From Candidatus Cloacimonadota bacterium (GTDB lineage Bacteria > Cloacimonadota > Cloacimonadia > Cloacimonadales > PWNZ01): DNA of 41,677 nucleotides. The stretch is from the NCBI GenBank assembly GCA_003564155.1, contig PWOA01000001.1:1-41677 (forward strand), given 5' to 3'. Every line of letters begins with the position of its first letter. Positions within the stretch are counted from its first letter, which is position 1. Shown here in pieces: positions 1-8,732 of the stretch. The notes under the pieces were generated by a model. The model saw only the letters and a list, made by a program, of their open reading frames with translations, did not search any database and was not told where the DNA came from. The translations under genes and the position numbers were made by a program.

Positions 1-210
1 GATTAGTAGCTTATTGTTTAGTAGTTTAGGGCAAAAGAGTTTAGGAGATTAATAAAATAGTAGATTAGTAAATTAGTTAATTGGTAGAATAGCAACACCC
101 CATTTTTATTGAATCATAGTCTTTATTGGTTGATTAATCATTACTATAGACTGACTATAATTAAGGAAGGAATGATGGATGAAACGAAACTGGTATTGTT
201 TGGAGCAGAA

Positions 211-269
211 GCCGGAAGGCAGGGAACGGAAGGAGACCGTAGGTCTACTGGAGTTCCCTGCCTTCCGGC
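211..269. repeat. 17-bp perfect inverted repeat (hairpin)
   Basis: GCCGGAAGGCAGGGAAC at 211-227 is the exact reverse complement of 253-269. The loop is 25 bases and contains a smaller inverted repeat, AGACC/GGTCT. The arms are far richer in G+C than the flanks. No T-tract follows directly and no gene ends nearby, so this looks like a dispersed intergenic repeat unit rather than a terminator. Confidence 0.65.
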
Positions 270-507
270 AAGAATCCCATTATTACCAATAATAGCTTGT
301 CGTTCTAAGGAGTTATTATATATTGGTGGAAAAGGGATAACGACCCCAGTGAAGTAGAAAAGAAGACTTCACAGGGCAGGCGGATTGGACAGATTGAACG
401 GATGAACACAGATGAGAAGAGCTAAGAACAAAAGAGTTTAGGGTTTAGAATTTAGGTGGTGGAATCTGATATTTTGGCGGCTTTTTCTGATCCAAAAATA
501 TCCCCTC

Positions 508-528
508 ATTCCCGTGCAGGACGGGAAT
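508..528. repeat. Short palindromic element
   Basis: ATTCCCGT (508-515) and ACGGGAAT (521-528) form an 8-bp stem around the loop GCAGG. It is G+C-rich inside an AT-rich, gene-free region, like the larger inverted repeat at 211-269. Function is unknown. Confidence 0.45.
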
Positions 529-1334
529 CCATTGCTAAGAGCGAGTAGATTAGTAAATTAGTTAATTAGGAGATTAAGGGGTGGATGTTGGTGTTATAAT
601 GGCTGTTTCTTAGTTTCCGGATCACTGGCTTTAGTCGGCAAAACAGAGTCAGAAAGCAAGTCGCTAATGCACTATCCGGCTAACATAGTAGTTTAGAGTT
701 TAGAGTTGAAAGTTGAGTAGAATAAACATCTGAGATGTCCTGAAATTGTAGATCAATTGACAACAATGGACTACAGCCCGGTAAACTTGCTCTGGAAATG
801 CATCCTCGACCAACTCCTGTTAATATTACTGCGTATTTAATGGGGTAAACTAGTCTGGAAGGCTTTGAGGTCACTTTTAACTGCATTTTATTGTTTTTGA
901 GATCTGTCTATTTCATATATGTTTCCATACTTAATAGTTTTAACTGGATACTTATAAATTCAAATACACAATAACTAGAATACAGAGATGTTTTTCATTA
1001 ATTTATCTCTTCTAGAATAACTTAAACTAATAGATCCAAGCAGTAATTGTATTATGCAAAAGCCATATTGTAATTTTAATCGAGCAGTATTCGCCTGATA
1101 ATCCTTAATTACGGAAGTGCTTATGATATTAGGACTTGGTAGTTAATCAGTTAAAATTATCATCTTCTATTGGCAATTATCTTGCACAAATTTTGTCTTT
1201 CTATCAATTCTAATTACCAAGGGCCTAAGAGACTATTTCGCTAACTTTTCTTAATCATATCCCATCAAATTCTAAGGGATTAATGTTGAATAGTCTCCTG
1301 TTTTTTACATTCTACATCTCATTTTTGTTAGGTA

Positions 1335-1916
1335 CTAAAACGTATGCCAATATTCAATTACTGCCAGAACGATTATTACAGCTATCCAAGGGTTATATTC
1401 CCGATTACGTAACCATAGTTTAAAAGACCATTTGTCTAAAACATTATTAAAGCTTAATTTTGCTGTAAGTATCATACCCGTTTTATCTTGATAATCTTTC
1501 CACTCTTCAGGATAAAGTCTGTTTAGTTTTCTTTCTTCTTGCTTAATTTTCGGCAGATAAATCATTATGCTAAGCACTAAAATAATAACCCATAAGAACC
1601 AATCGTTCATAATAACACAAAATCCGATGGCTATGAATAATGACCCTAAGTAGAGAGGATGCCTCCAGATTGCATAAGGTCCGGAAGTGGTCAGTTTCTT
1701 GTTTTTTATAATGATTCCTGCTGCCCATGATCGCAGTAGCAGACCAAACAAAAGTACGCAAAAACCTATCAAACCAACTAAGTGATTGTCAAAGCTGAAC
1801 GGTTTATCGTGAAGATCGAATATCTTATGAATTACATAAAACATTACTATCAGATAAGTGAATCTCAATCTGTGTTTAACGAGTGTCAACTGAATTCCTT
1901 TAATCTGAGATACCAT
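1335..1916 (-). CDS. Isoprenylcysteine carboxyl methyltransferase-like membrane protein
   Basis: The protein has 193 residues and several hydrophobic helices. A central motif, GPYAIWRHPLYLGS, is characteristic of the ICMT/phospholipid-methyltransferase superfamily of SAM-dependent membrane methyltransferases. Acidic and basic residues after it (QEERKLNRLYPEEWKDY) match the family's cytoplasmic C-terminal region. The bacterial substrate cannot be inferred from sequence; a lipid or a small thiol/phenol are possible. I place the start at 1916 because GGAGG sits five bases upstream. An in-frame upstream ATG at 1940 would add eight residues and has no comparable site. The gene stands alone, divergent from the DUF6868-like gene. 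Confidence 0.8.
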   Translation of the reverse strand: MVSQIKGIQLTLVKHRLRFTYLIVMFYVIHKIFDLHDKPFSFDNHLVGLIGFCVLLFGLLLRSWAAGIIIKNKKLTTSGPYAIWRHPLYLGSLFIAIGFCVIMNDWFLWVIILVLSIMIYLPKIKQEERKLNRLYPEEWKDYQDKTGMILTAKLSFNNVLDKWSFKLWLRNREYNPWIAVIIVLAVIEYWHTF

Positions 1917-1976
1917 TATTCCTCCATAGGTTGCTTTCAATATATTCTTATACAGGATTTAAACGGCAGAAACCGT

Positions 1977-1999
1977 CAAGAGATTAATACTATCTCTTG
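1977..1999. repeat. Small hairpin upstream of the methyltransferase gene
   Basis: CAAGAGAT (1977-1984) pairs with ATCTCTTG (1992-1999) around a 7-base loop. It lies 60 bases upstream of the minus-strand methyltransferase start, so it could be an operator or a leader hairpin. Nothing further supports either. The rest of 1917-2379 shows no gene or recognisable element. Confidence 0.3.
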
Positions 2000-2379
2000 A
2001 GTGGTAAACAGTAAAGTATCCACCTAATAATCATTGATAAAAATTGATAGGGATATCAATGATTTCATCTCCATATCACTCTAGAAGTGATCGGCTTGGA
2101 GCTAAACTATTTTTTTCTTGCCCTCTTTTTTATCAAGATTACGTTGGATATTTTTCTCCACTTATGATTATGTTGTTCAGTACAATCCAACTTACAGATA
2201 TGTGGCATAATATGCAACACTATTCTCTCTAATCCATTACATTCCTGTCTTGTTGGGGAAATATATTGAAATTGAAGAAGAAACTAAAGATATTGACAAG
2301 ATATAAAGATCTATTTATATAGTATGTAAAAAGATATACCATACAACTATGGAACAAAGAAATAAATAAGGGAGATATT

Positions 2380-2622
2380 ATGAGTTGGCAAATAATGACT
2401 ATTTTTTTCATGTGGTGCTCGATAATAAATGTGGGATTACTTATTCTTTTTTCTTTACTGTGGATAATTACCGGAGATTTTATTTACAAAATGCACGGTA
2501 TATGTTTCCCGATGCCAAGAGAAACTTTTAATGCTGTAGTTTACGGATTTGTAGGATTTTATAAAATATTAGTAATCGTTTTCAACATTATTCCTTGGAT
2601 AGTTTTATTATTAATTCAATAG
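2380..2622 (+). CDS. Small DUF6868-like membrane protein
   Basis: The 80-residue protein has two hydrophobic stretches, at about residues 5-32 and 50-79, separated by a short polar segment containing CFPMPRETFN. The pattern FFMWCSIIN, then (F/I)PxPRETFN, then a second helix is what I recall for the DUF6868 family of small membrane proteins of unknown function. GGGAG lies five bases upstream of the ATG. It is monocistronic and convergent with phoU (31-base gap). No role can be assigned. Confidence 0.65.
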   Translation: MSWQIMTIFFMWCSIINVGLLILFSLLWIITGDFIYKMHGICFPMPRETFNAVVYGFVGFYKILVIVFNIIPWIVLLLIQ

Positions 2623-2652
2623 GCTGAATTTCATCGAAGAGGTAGATTGATA

Positions 2653-3318
2653 CTATTCGGAGTTATTATTTTCTTCAATATTGTGTCTGATTACCCTACC
2701 TACACTCATAAAGATAGTATCTTCAGCAATATTAGTAGAAAGATCTGCAATTCTTTCTAAATTCTTTGAAATTCTTATCAGATGCATTGCTCTCTCGACA
2801 GAATCTGGATCTTTGCGCATATTTATTATCAACTCACGAATTATTTTTTCGTGGTAATTATCCACAATAGTATCTCTTTTACATACATCTTTTGAGAGGG
2901 CAACATCTTCATTGTTAAACGCAATAATACTATCTCTTATCATAGAAATAGTCTCATTAGCCATTAGAGGTATTAATTCCTGTTGTGGCAATTTGACTCT
3001 TTCGATGAGAAACTGACTGCTTTCAGCGATATTGACTGCTTGATCACCTATTCTTTCAAGATCATTGTTTATTTTATAAAGCATTAACACGGTCCGTAAA
3101 TCCTTAGCTTCCGGACAATAAAGAGCTATTGTTTGAGTGCAAAGCTCCTCCATTTCTAATTCAAGGTTATTAATCTGCTCTTCCTTTTTGAAAACATCAA
3201 ATAGTTTATCAGTGTACCCTTCAACTAAACCTTCGATACTTCTTTCTATCATTATTTGAACTATATTAGCTTCTGTCATTAATTTCTCTTTTAAATGTAA
3301 TATTTTTGCTTTATCCAT
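2653..3318 (-). CDS. phoU: Phosphate signalling complex protein PhoU
   Basis: The protein has 221 residues, about the usual PhoU length, and is all-helical in appearance. It has the two tandem PhoU repeats, one in the N-terminal half (metal-site-like run DLERIGDQAVNIAE) and one in the C-terminal half (NLERIADLSTNIAED). These E/DxxxD motifs bind metal clusters in known PhoU structures. In other bacteria PhoU links the PstSCAB transporter to the PhoR kinase and represses the Pho response when phosphate is ample. It is the last gene of the pst operon, 100 bases after pstB. AAGGAG precedes the ATG. Confidence 0.95.
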   Translation of the reverse strand: MDKAKILHLKEKLMTEANIVQIMIERSIEGLVEGYTDKLFDVFKKEEQINNLELEMEELCTQTIALYCPEAKDLRTVLMLYKINNDLERIGDQAVNIAESSQFLIERVKLPQQELIPLMANETISMIRDSIIAFNNEDVALSKDVCKRDTIVDNYHEKIIRELIINMRKDPDSVERAMHLIRISKNLERIADLSTNIAEDTIFMSVGRVIRHNIEENNNSE

Positions 3319-3418
3319 TTTTTCTCCTTGATTTGTATTTATTCAAATTGTTAGCTGTTTTCGATGTTCTTTTCTCCTGCAGAGAACACTCTTGTTTGCT
3401 TTATATTATGAAAACTCA

Positions 3419-4252
3419 TCAACCAAATTTTCCTGTCATGTAATCTTCCGTTCGTTTATTTTCCGGGACAGTGAACATTTTGGAGGTAGTGTTATGCTCC
3501 ACTATACTCCCCAAATAGAAGAAAGCAGTAAAATCCGAAACTCTAGCTGCTTGTTGCATATTATGGGTTACAATTACTATCGTAACTTTTTTTTTCAAAG
3601 TATCAATTAACTCCTCTATACGAGAAGTTGATTGAGGGTCAAGTGAACTTGTAGGTTCATCCATAAGCAAAACCTCAGGTTCAACAGCTAAAGCTCGGGC
3701 TATTGAAAGTCTTTGCTGTTGCCCACCGGACAGACTGCCACCCGGACTAGATAATCTATCTTTTACCTCATCCCAAAGGGCTGCATGTCTCAGCGATTTT
3801 TCGACAGCTTCATCTAATATGAGTTTATTTTTTATACCGACAAGTTTTAAACCTGCTATTACGTTATCATAAACAGACATAGTGGGGAAAGGTGTAGGTT
3901 TTTGGAAAACCATTCCTAATCTTCGTCTTACCATAACAGGATCAACTTTAGGAGCGTATATATCTTCACCATTTAGATAAACATTACCTTTAATCAATGT
4001 ATTTCTAGTTAAATCATGCATACGGTTCAATGATCTGAGAAAAGTCGTCTTCCCACAACCTGAAGGTCCAATCAAAGCAGTAACCTTTTTATCATATATG
4101 GGGAGAGAGACATCTTTAATTCCGTATATAGTTCCATAAATAACCGAAAGTTTTTTTGTTTCCAATCTCAATGTCATATGATCAATTATTTTTGATCGAA
4201 CTCCTGATTGAGGAAAATTGTTTTCAACTTTTTGTGTTATAGGGTATCCCAT
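3419..4252 (-). CDS. pstB: Phosphate ABC transporter ATP-binding protein PstB
   Basis: The 277-residue ABC ATPase has a Walker A motif (GPSGCGKTT), the signature LSGGQQQR, a Walker B motif followed by the D-loop ([11 protein letters not shown]) and the switch histidine in IVTHNMQQA. The pattern [16 protein letters not shown] is typical of PstB. It powers phosphate uptake through PstC/PstA on the cytoplasmic face of the inner membrane. About 28 extra residues precede the core, and GAGAGG lies upstream of the chosen ATG. It starts 37 bases after pstA ends. Confidence 0.96.
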   Translation of the reverse strand: MGYPITQKVENNFPQSGVRSKIIDHMTLRLETKKLSVIYGTIYGIKDVSLPIYDKKVTALIGPSGCGKTTFLRSLNRMHDLTRNTLIKGNVYLNGEDIYAPKVDPVMVRRRLGMVFQKPTPFPTMSVYDNVIAGLKLVGIKNKLILDEAVEKSLRHAALWDEVKDRLSSPGGSLSGGQQQRLSIARALAVEPEVLLMDEPTSSLDPQSTSRIEELIDTLKKKVTIVIVTHNMQQAARVSDFTAFFYLGSIVEHNTTSKMFTVPENKRTEDYMTGKFG

Positions 4253-4289
4253 TGTATAAAACCTCTCTTTGATTTTATTAGTGTGTGAA

Positions 4290-5150
4290 TTAGTAATTTT
4301 TTTCTCTTATAACAATTCTGACGATGATAAATGATAGTATTACAAACGAGAGCAGCAATATACCGGCTGCCCATCCAAGTTGATGCCATTGAGCATAAGG
4401 ACTTATAGCAAGACTATATAGTCTTTGAGGTAAAGTGTCTACCGGTCCCATAATCCATCCTATCAATGTTGATGATTTGTAATTATTGCCAAACGAAGTA
4501 AACATCAATGGTGCTGCTTCACCAGCCGCTCTGGCAAAAGCTATTAACAAACCGGTAGCTAGCCCAGACTTGGAAGCTGGAATGACTATTGACATGATTA
4601 CCCTCCAACGTGGTAAACCTATAGCGAGGCCTGCTTCCCTGATAGACCAAGGAATGTTCATTAACGAACTTTCAGTCGATCTTGCAATGATCGGCAACAT
4701 TACAAAAGCCAATGCGACTCCTCCCGACAAACCCGAAAAACTACCCATAGGTTTAACAACTAACGCCCACGCCAACAAACCCTTAAGAACAGCCGGCATA
4801 CCATTTAGCGTATCATTCATAACTCTCATTATGGGATTCAGTTTATTGTCGGGGTATTCGGAAAGCATTATACCTGCACCTAGGCCAAAGGGAACAGCAA
4901 TAATCAGAGCAAGAATGTCGACTACGAAAGTACCGATTATCGTATGAACCAGTCCGGTCGGGCGACCTGTCATAGCCCTCGATGGTGAGCCTAGTTCTTG
5001 AGTGAAAAGATCAATATTTATTGCTCCAATACCTTGTATAAAGACATACAGTAAAATAATTATTAATGGTGTCAGAACAACTATTGTGTTGCCTACTAGG
5101 AAAACTTTCATCAAGTTGTCACGAAGATATCTTTTTTTAAGAGATTTCAT
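4290..5150 (-). CDS. pstA: Phosphate ABC transporter permease PstA
   Basis: The 286-residue inner-membrane permease has about six transmembrane segments. The EAA-type cytoplasmic loop ([16 protein letters not shown]) docks onto PstB. It forms the phosphate channel with PstC. The start overlaps the end of pstC by four bases (ATGA type), implying translational coupling. Length and the N-terminal run of basic residues before the first helix are normal for PstA. Confidence 0.95.
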   Translation of the reverse strand: MKSLKKRYLRDNLMKVFLVGNTIVVLTPLIIILLYVFIQGIGAINIDLFTQELGSPSRAMTGRPTGLVHTIIGTFVVDILALIIAVPFGLGAGIMLSEYPDNKLNPIMRVMNDTLNGMPAVLKGLLAWALVVKPMGSFSGLSGGVALAFVMLPIIARSTESSLMNIPWSIREAGLAIGLPRWRVIMSIVIPASKSGLATGLLIAFARAAGEAAPLMFTSFGNNYKSSTLIGWIMGPVDTLPQRLYSLAISPYAQWHQLGWAAGILLLSFVILSFIIVRIVIREKNY

Positions 5151-6148
5151 ATAGTTCTTGCTCCGGTTAAAGAAAATTTCCTTTGTATATAAGCAGCTAT
5201 TAAGTTTACAATTAAGGAAATTATAAACAAATAAAAACCAACTGCAATTATGCTTGATAGATGGATATTTTCAACTGCTTCCCGAAATTCATTTACAATA
5301 ACCGAAGGCATAGTGGAAGCTGGACCTAGAATCGAAAAAGGTAAGTTGTTTCTATTCCCAATAAGCATTGCAACTGCCATTGTTTCTCCTATAGCTCTTC
5401 CGAAAGAAAGCATGACTCCTGCTAATATTCCTCCTCTCGCATATGGTAAAACCGCCATACGAATTACTTCCCATTTTGTAGCTCCAAGAGCATATGCTGC
5501 TTCTCTCTGTTCTTTAGGCACTTTTTTTACTGCATCAACTGTAATAACAGTTGTGTATGGTATTATCATCATCGCTAAGATCAAAATTGCAGTTGTCATA
5601 CCATATCCAATGGGATTACCAACTATTGGAAGCATTGTAGGATAGTGATCCAGAAACCACATATAAATATGGGTATAAAATGTATCCCTCATCCAAGGTG
5701 CGAAAATAAAAATACCCCATAGTCCTATGATAACAGATGGAACTGCAGCAATAAGGTTTACCAAATTATCAATTATACTTGATAACCAACGGGGAGAATA
5801 TTCTGCTGTAAAAATCGCTACTGAGATTGCCGGTATAAAAGATATTGCTAACGCAGCCAAACTTGTTATCAGAGTACCCAGAATAAAAGGATATGCGCCA
5901 AACTCCATCGTGATACCCGGGTCCCATACTCTTCCTGTCAAAAAACCGAAGAAACCAAACTTTTTTATAGCTTCAGCACCATCACCATAGAGTACTAAAG
6001 CCATCAAAACAGTACATAGTATTACTGTTATCCCAAGACCAAATACAGAATACGAGAATAAACGGTCACCAAAAGATCTGTATAGAATTGATCTATTTTT
6101 TGTTAACAGTTCTTTAGTTGCATGTTCTTTTGTATAGTTTTGTTCCAT
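5147..6148 (-). CDS. pstC: Phosphate ABC transporter permease PstC
   Basis: The 333-residue permease has about six transmembrane helices and a long, polar N-terminal segment. The loop EQREAAYALGATKWEVI is the EAA motif of ABC permeases, and the periplasmic stretch around GRVWDPG is typical of PstC. I choose the ATG at 6148 because a GAGAGAG run lies just upstream. A longer frame begins with GTG at 6178 without a clear site. It is coupled to pstA by a four-base overlap and follows pstS after 108 bases. Confidence 0.94.
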   Translation of the reverse strand: MEQNYTKEHATKELLTKNRSILYRSFGDRLFSYSVFGLGITVILCTVLMALVLYGDGAEAIKKFGFFGFLTGRVWDPGITMEFGAYPFILGTLITSLAALAISFIPAISVAIFTAEYSPRWLSSIIDNLVNLIAAVPSVIIGLWGIFIFAPWMRDTFYTHIYMWFLDHYPTMLPIVGNPIGYGMTTAILILAMMIIPYTTVITVDAVKKVPKEQREAAYALGATKWEVIRMAVLPYARGGILAGVMLSFGRAIGETMAVAMLIGNRNNLPFSILGPASTMPSVIVNEFREAVENIHLSSIIAVGFYLFIISLIVNLIAAYIQRKFSLTGARTI

Positions 6149-6256
6149 AATCTCTCTCTTGCTAATTAATCTGACCACTAAACTAAGAGGATTTTGGTTC
6201 CTGATTAGAGTTTAATGGCCAGATGATCAATTTATTAATTAACTCAATCCTTAGGT

Positions 6257-7351
6257 TTACTCATTATCAAGTATATTTCTACCGATTGGTTCACCGCGCC
6301 ATTTCATCTGGCGGATCATAGCATTACTTCTTTCTACCGCAGCTGTTGGAAGTTTTGCATAGCCAAGTTGTTCTGATAATTGCTGCCCTTCATTTATCGC
6401 CCATATAATGAATCTAATCAATTCTTCTGCTTGCTGTTTCGAATTTATTGAGTTATTCTGTTCCATATTCTCATAGCATAGCATCCAAGCAAATCCTGCA
6501 GCAGGATAACCAATAGGATTTGGTGTATCTGTGAAAAGAATCCTCGTGTCTTCAGGAAGCTCAATGTTAGCAGCTGCAGAAGTAGCATCAAAGGATGGCG
6601 GGATAATATTATCCGAACTATTTTTTAAATATCCGTAACTCATATCATTAAGTAAAGCATAAGAGAAGCTGTTATAACCAATAGCTCCGGGGGTACTAGC
6701 AACAATTCCAGCAACACCTTCATTTCCGTTTGCACCCACACCTGTTGGCCAATTAACACTGGTAGCGAAACCGACATTTGTTTCCCATTCCTTTGAAACT
6801 TTTGATAAATAACTTGTCCAAAGATTGGTAGTCCCGGATCCATCGGAACGATGAACGACTTGTAAAGGAAGCCTGGGGAGCCTTACACCGGGATTGAGAG
6901 CAGATATGCGTCTATCATTCCATCTGGTTATCTTACCTAAAAATATATCTGCTAAAAGAGGACCATCAAATATCAGACCTTTTTCAATATTTGGGATATT
7001 ATATGTTACAACTACATCTGCCAAAGTAATGGGTAAATTAAAAGCTTTGCCACCGGTATTTCGCTCTATGTTTCGCATTACCTCGTCAGAAAGAAATGCT
7101 TCAGTCATACCAAACATTATAGTCTGCTCGGAAAACTGACGAATTCCCCCGCCAGAACCGATGGATTGATAATTAATTGTCACCCTGCGATTAGTAATAT
7201 CACGATACTCATCTGCCATGGCAGTCATTAAGGGAGCCGGGAATGATGCTCCTGCACCTAACAATTCAACTCTTCTCTGTGCTTGGAGGTTTGCTCCAAA
7301 CAAAACAGTTAACATTAAAGCCAACACAATAAACTTAGTTACTAATTTCAT
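6257..7351 (-). CDS. pstS: Periplasmic phosphate-binding protein PstS
   Basis: The 364-residue substrate-binding protein has a signal peptide (hydrophobic residues about 6-21, likely cleavage after the AQA-like LQAQ). Family phosphate-binding features are GAGASFPAPL near the mature N-terminus, SIGSGGGIRQF and HRSDGSGTTNLWTSYL. It captures phosphate for PstCAB. No lipobox cysteine is visible, so it is probably soluble in the periplasm. AAGGAG lies upstream of the ATG. As first gene of the operon it sits directly downstream of the Pho-box-like array at 7399-7437. Confidence 0.96.
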   Translation of the reverse strand: MKLVTKFIVLALMLTVLFGANLQAQRRVELLGAGASFPAPLMTAMADEYRDITNRRVTINYQSIGSGGGIRQFSEQTIMFGMTEAFLSDEVMRNIERNTGGKAFNLPITLADVVVTYNIPNIEKGLIFDGPLLADIFLGKITRWNDRRISALNPGVRLPRLPLQVVHRSDGSGTTNLWTSYLSKVSKEWETNVGFATSVNWPTGVGANGNEGVAGIVASTPGAIGYNSFSYALLNDMSYGYLKNSSDNIIPPSFDATSAAANIELPEDTRILFTDTPNPIGYPAAGFAWMLCYENMEQNNSINSKQQAEELIRFIIWAINEGQQLSEQLGYAKLPTAAVERSNAMIRQMKWRGEPIGRNILDNE

Positions 7352-7383
7352 TATTAACTCCTTTTGATCAATTAGTTCAAATA

Positions 7384-7437
7384 GTTATATGAAATTAGTG
7401 TTAATTGCCGTTAACCTTATTGTTAGGATTGTGTTAA
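7384..7437 (-). promoter_or_regulatory. Pho-box-like array and promoter of pstSCAB-phoU
   Basis: Read on the minus strand there are four TTAACA-like hexamers: TTAACA (7437-7432), CTAACA (7426-7421), TTAACG (7414-7409) and TTAACA (7404-7399). Start-to-start spacings are 11, 12 and 10 bases, one helical turn each. Nine bases after the last repeat comes TATAAC (7389-7384), a plausible -10 box, and the pstS ATG follows at 7351. TTAACA repeats at 11-bp spacing are the known binding pattern of PhoP/SphR-type regulators. Assignment to the PhoB-like regulator at 12605 is inferred. Confidence 0.75.
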
Positions 7438-8681
7438 GAAATAAATTAACTGTTGGTCTAATAGATAACTGTCAAGACTGTATACAATATCTTCTAATGC
7501 TACAGCTATTTCAGCCAATTTCACCGGATCTACCATATCAAACATGTCATCTTTATTATGTGTAATTGTTTTCATAATTTTGCGTATATGTTCCGATGTT
7601 AAGGCTAATGCAGGTATTTTATGTTGTATAAACAGGTAATGATCTCCACTATACCATGGATCTCCGGAGGTCAAACCCTGATGTTTTTGTAATGATGATT
7701 GAACTATACTGCTTAACTTATCATTAAATCCATAAAATGAATAGGCAGTTTCTCCTTCTTTGAGTCCTGCTCCGTCGATATTAACAGCTAATACGGCAGA
7801 TCCAATTTCTGCACCATAACGATTCAAATAATCTATCTGACCACCGGCACTGTAATGATTTTCTCCATTGAAAAGAAAGATCTCGAGATTATATGTAGTC
7901 GCTACTTTTTCAGCATCTCTGCCAGCAAGAGTTGGACTACCACATCTGAAGCATTATCCGTAGCACCGGGAGTGCCTTGTATGTATCAATATGACTGCAG
8001 AAAACAATCTTGTCATTAACTTTTTTTTAGTAGCTATTATATTGTTAGCTTGAGAAGAGATTCTTTTTGCTTGTAATAAGAGATGAAAATACCGGTCACA
8101 ATATTCAGCTATCTCATTACCGGTTTAATCAGTGCTAAAGCGGACCGTATCTTGAAATCACCGTCATTAAATAGAGGGAAGGGATATAAAACGCCTACGG
8201 TTACCGGGAAGTAAAGTAGCTGTAATAATTGCTGCAAGTTGTTTTCTTCGACGAGTGAATATATTTTCTTATGATGATCAGGATTATAAAACTTAAAGTT
8301 TTTAGGCATTAACTGTTCTGAACAAATTTCATCTTTCATTAATAAGGTCTTTCCCCGACAAGACAGGTTCTCTAGCTCTTAGATGTTTGAAACGCAAACC
8401 AGATTAGTTTTAACATCACAATCTAAAGAATGTGGACTTATGTAGATTGGAAAATCCTTTTGCATAGTTACCAGAGACGCCCTTATTGCTATATGATCTA
8501 GCGTTTCAAAGGGGGTATTATCCACTTTATACCCAACAATCAGATAATAATTCAGCACAGTAATCAGCCGCCTCTCTGTTACCTTGAGAACCTGTCCTTC
8601 TATCGGGTTGAAAATTGCATAACCGCTGTAAATATTTACTCGCTTTATCTATAATATATCTTTCAGTTATACTATTTATTG
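7423..8681 (-). pseudogene. Decayed M28 family metallopeptidase gene
   Basis: Read in order on the minus strand, fragments in different frames join into one M28-type peptidase. There is an N-terminal stretch with GNREAADYCAELL (about 8681-8570). A frameshift leads to GYKVDNTPFETLDH, then an in-frame TAA (near 8364) and a protease-associated-like region (PFPLFNDGDFKI). More shifts precede the zinc-site segment FCSHIDTYKGTPGATDNASD (near 8010-7930). The C-terminal 134 codons are open, ending at 7423. At least three frame changes and one stop rule out a working enzyme. The start codon is not identifiable. The pst Pho-box overlaps the very end of the remnant. Confidence 0.85.
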
Positions 8682-8732
8682 ACCTTAATATCTTAATTAG
8701 TTTTAGTTATTGGATTACCATTAGTTCAATGA

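Larger units (their letters stand above)
59..567. repeat. 24-bp direct repeat pair in TAG-rich tract
   Basis: The 24 bases at 59-82 are repeated exactly at 544-567. Both copies start AGTAGATTAG and end TTAGTTAATT. They lie in low-complexity sequence rich in TTAG/GTTTAG words, so slippage or short-repeat expansion may explain them better than transposition. No gene lies between the copies, but both inverted repeats at 211-269 and 508-528 do. Confidence 0.6.
1..1334. other. Non-coding, repeat-rich stretch
   Basis: No open frame here has a convincing ribosome binding site or a recognisable protein. The first 700 bases are dominated by TAG/TTAG-rich low-complexity sequence, two GC-richer inverted repeats (211-269 and 508-528) and a 24-base perfect direct repeat (59-82 and 544-567), all listed separately. 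A plus-strand frame from 744 reads through one stop at 846 to about 972 and looks faintly protein-like, but I do not recognise it. A 9-bp inverted repeat lies at 1229-1237 / 1289-1297, just downstream of the minus-strand methyltransferase gene. Confidence 0.6.

Noticed and set aside
744-972. Plus-strand protein-like stretch (contains ALEMHPRPTPVNITAYLMG) interrupted by a stop at 846
   Set aside because: No start codon, no recognised family and an opposing frame of similar length; possibly an old gene remnant but not supportable.
4486-5990. Long plus-strand open frames opposite pstA and pstC
   Set aside because: They are shadows of the transporter genes, rich in Pro/Thr/Ala as expected from antisense of membrane proteins, with no ribosome sites.
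8109-8339. Separate 76-codon minus-strand gene
   Set aside because: It is in frame with flanking M28-like sequence across a single stop codon and is part of the pseudogene; its first Met is internal.
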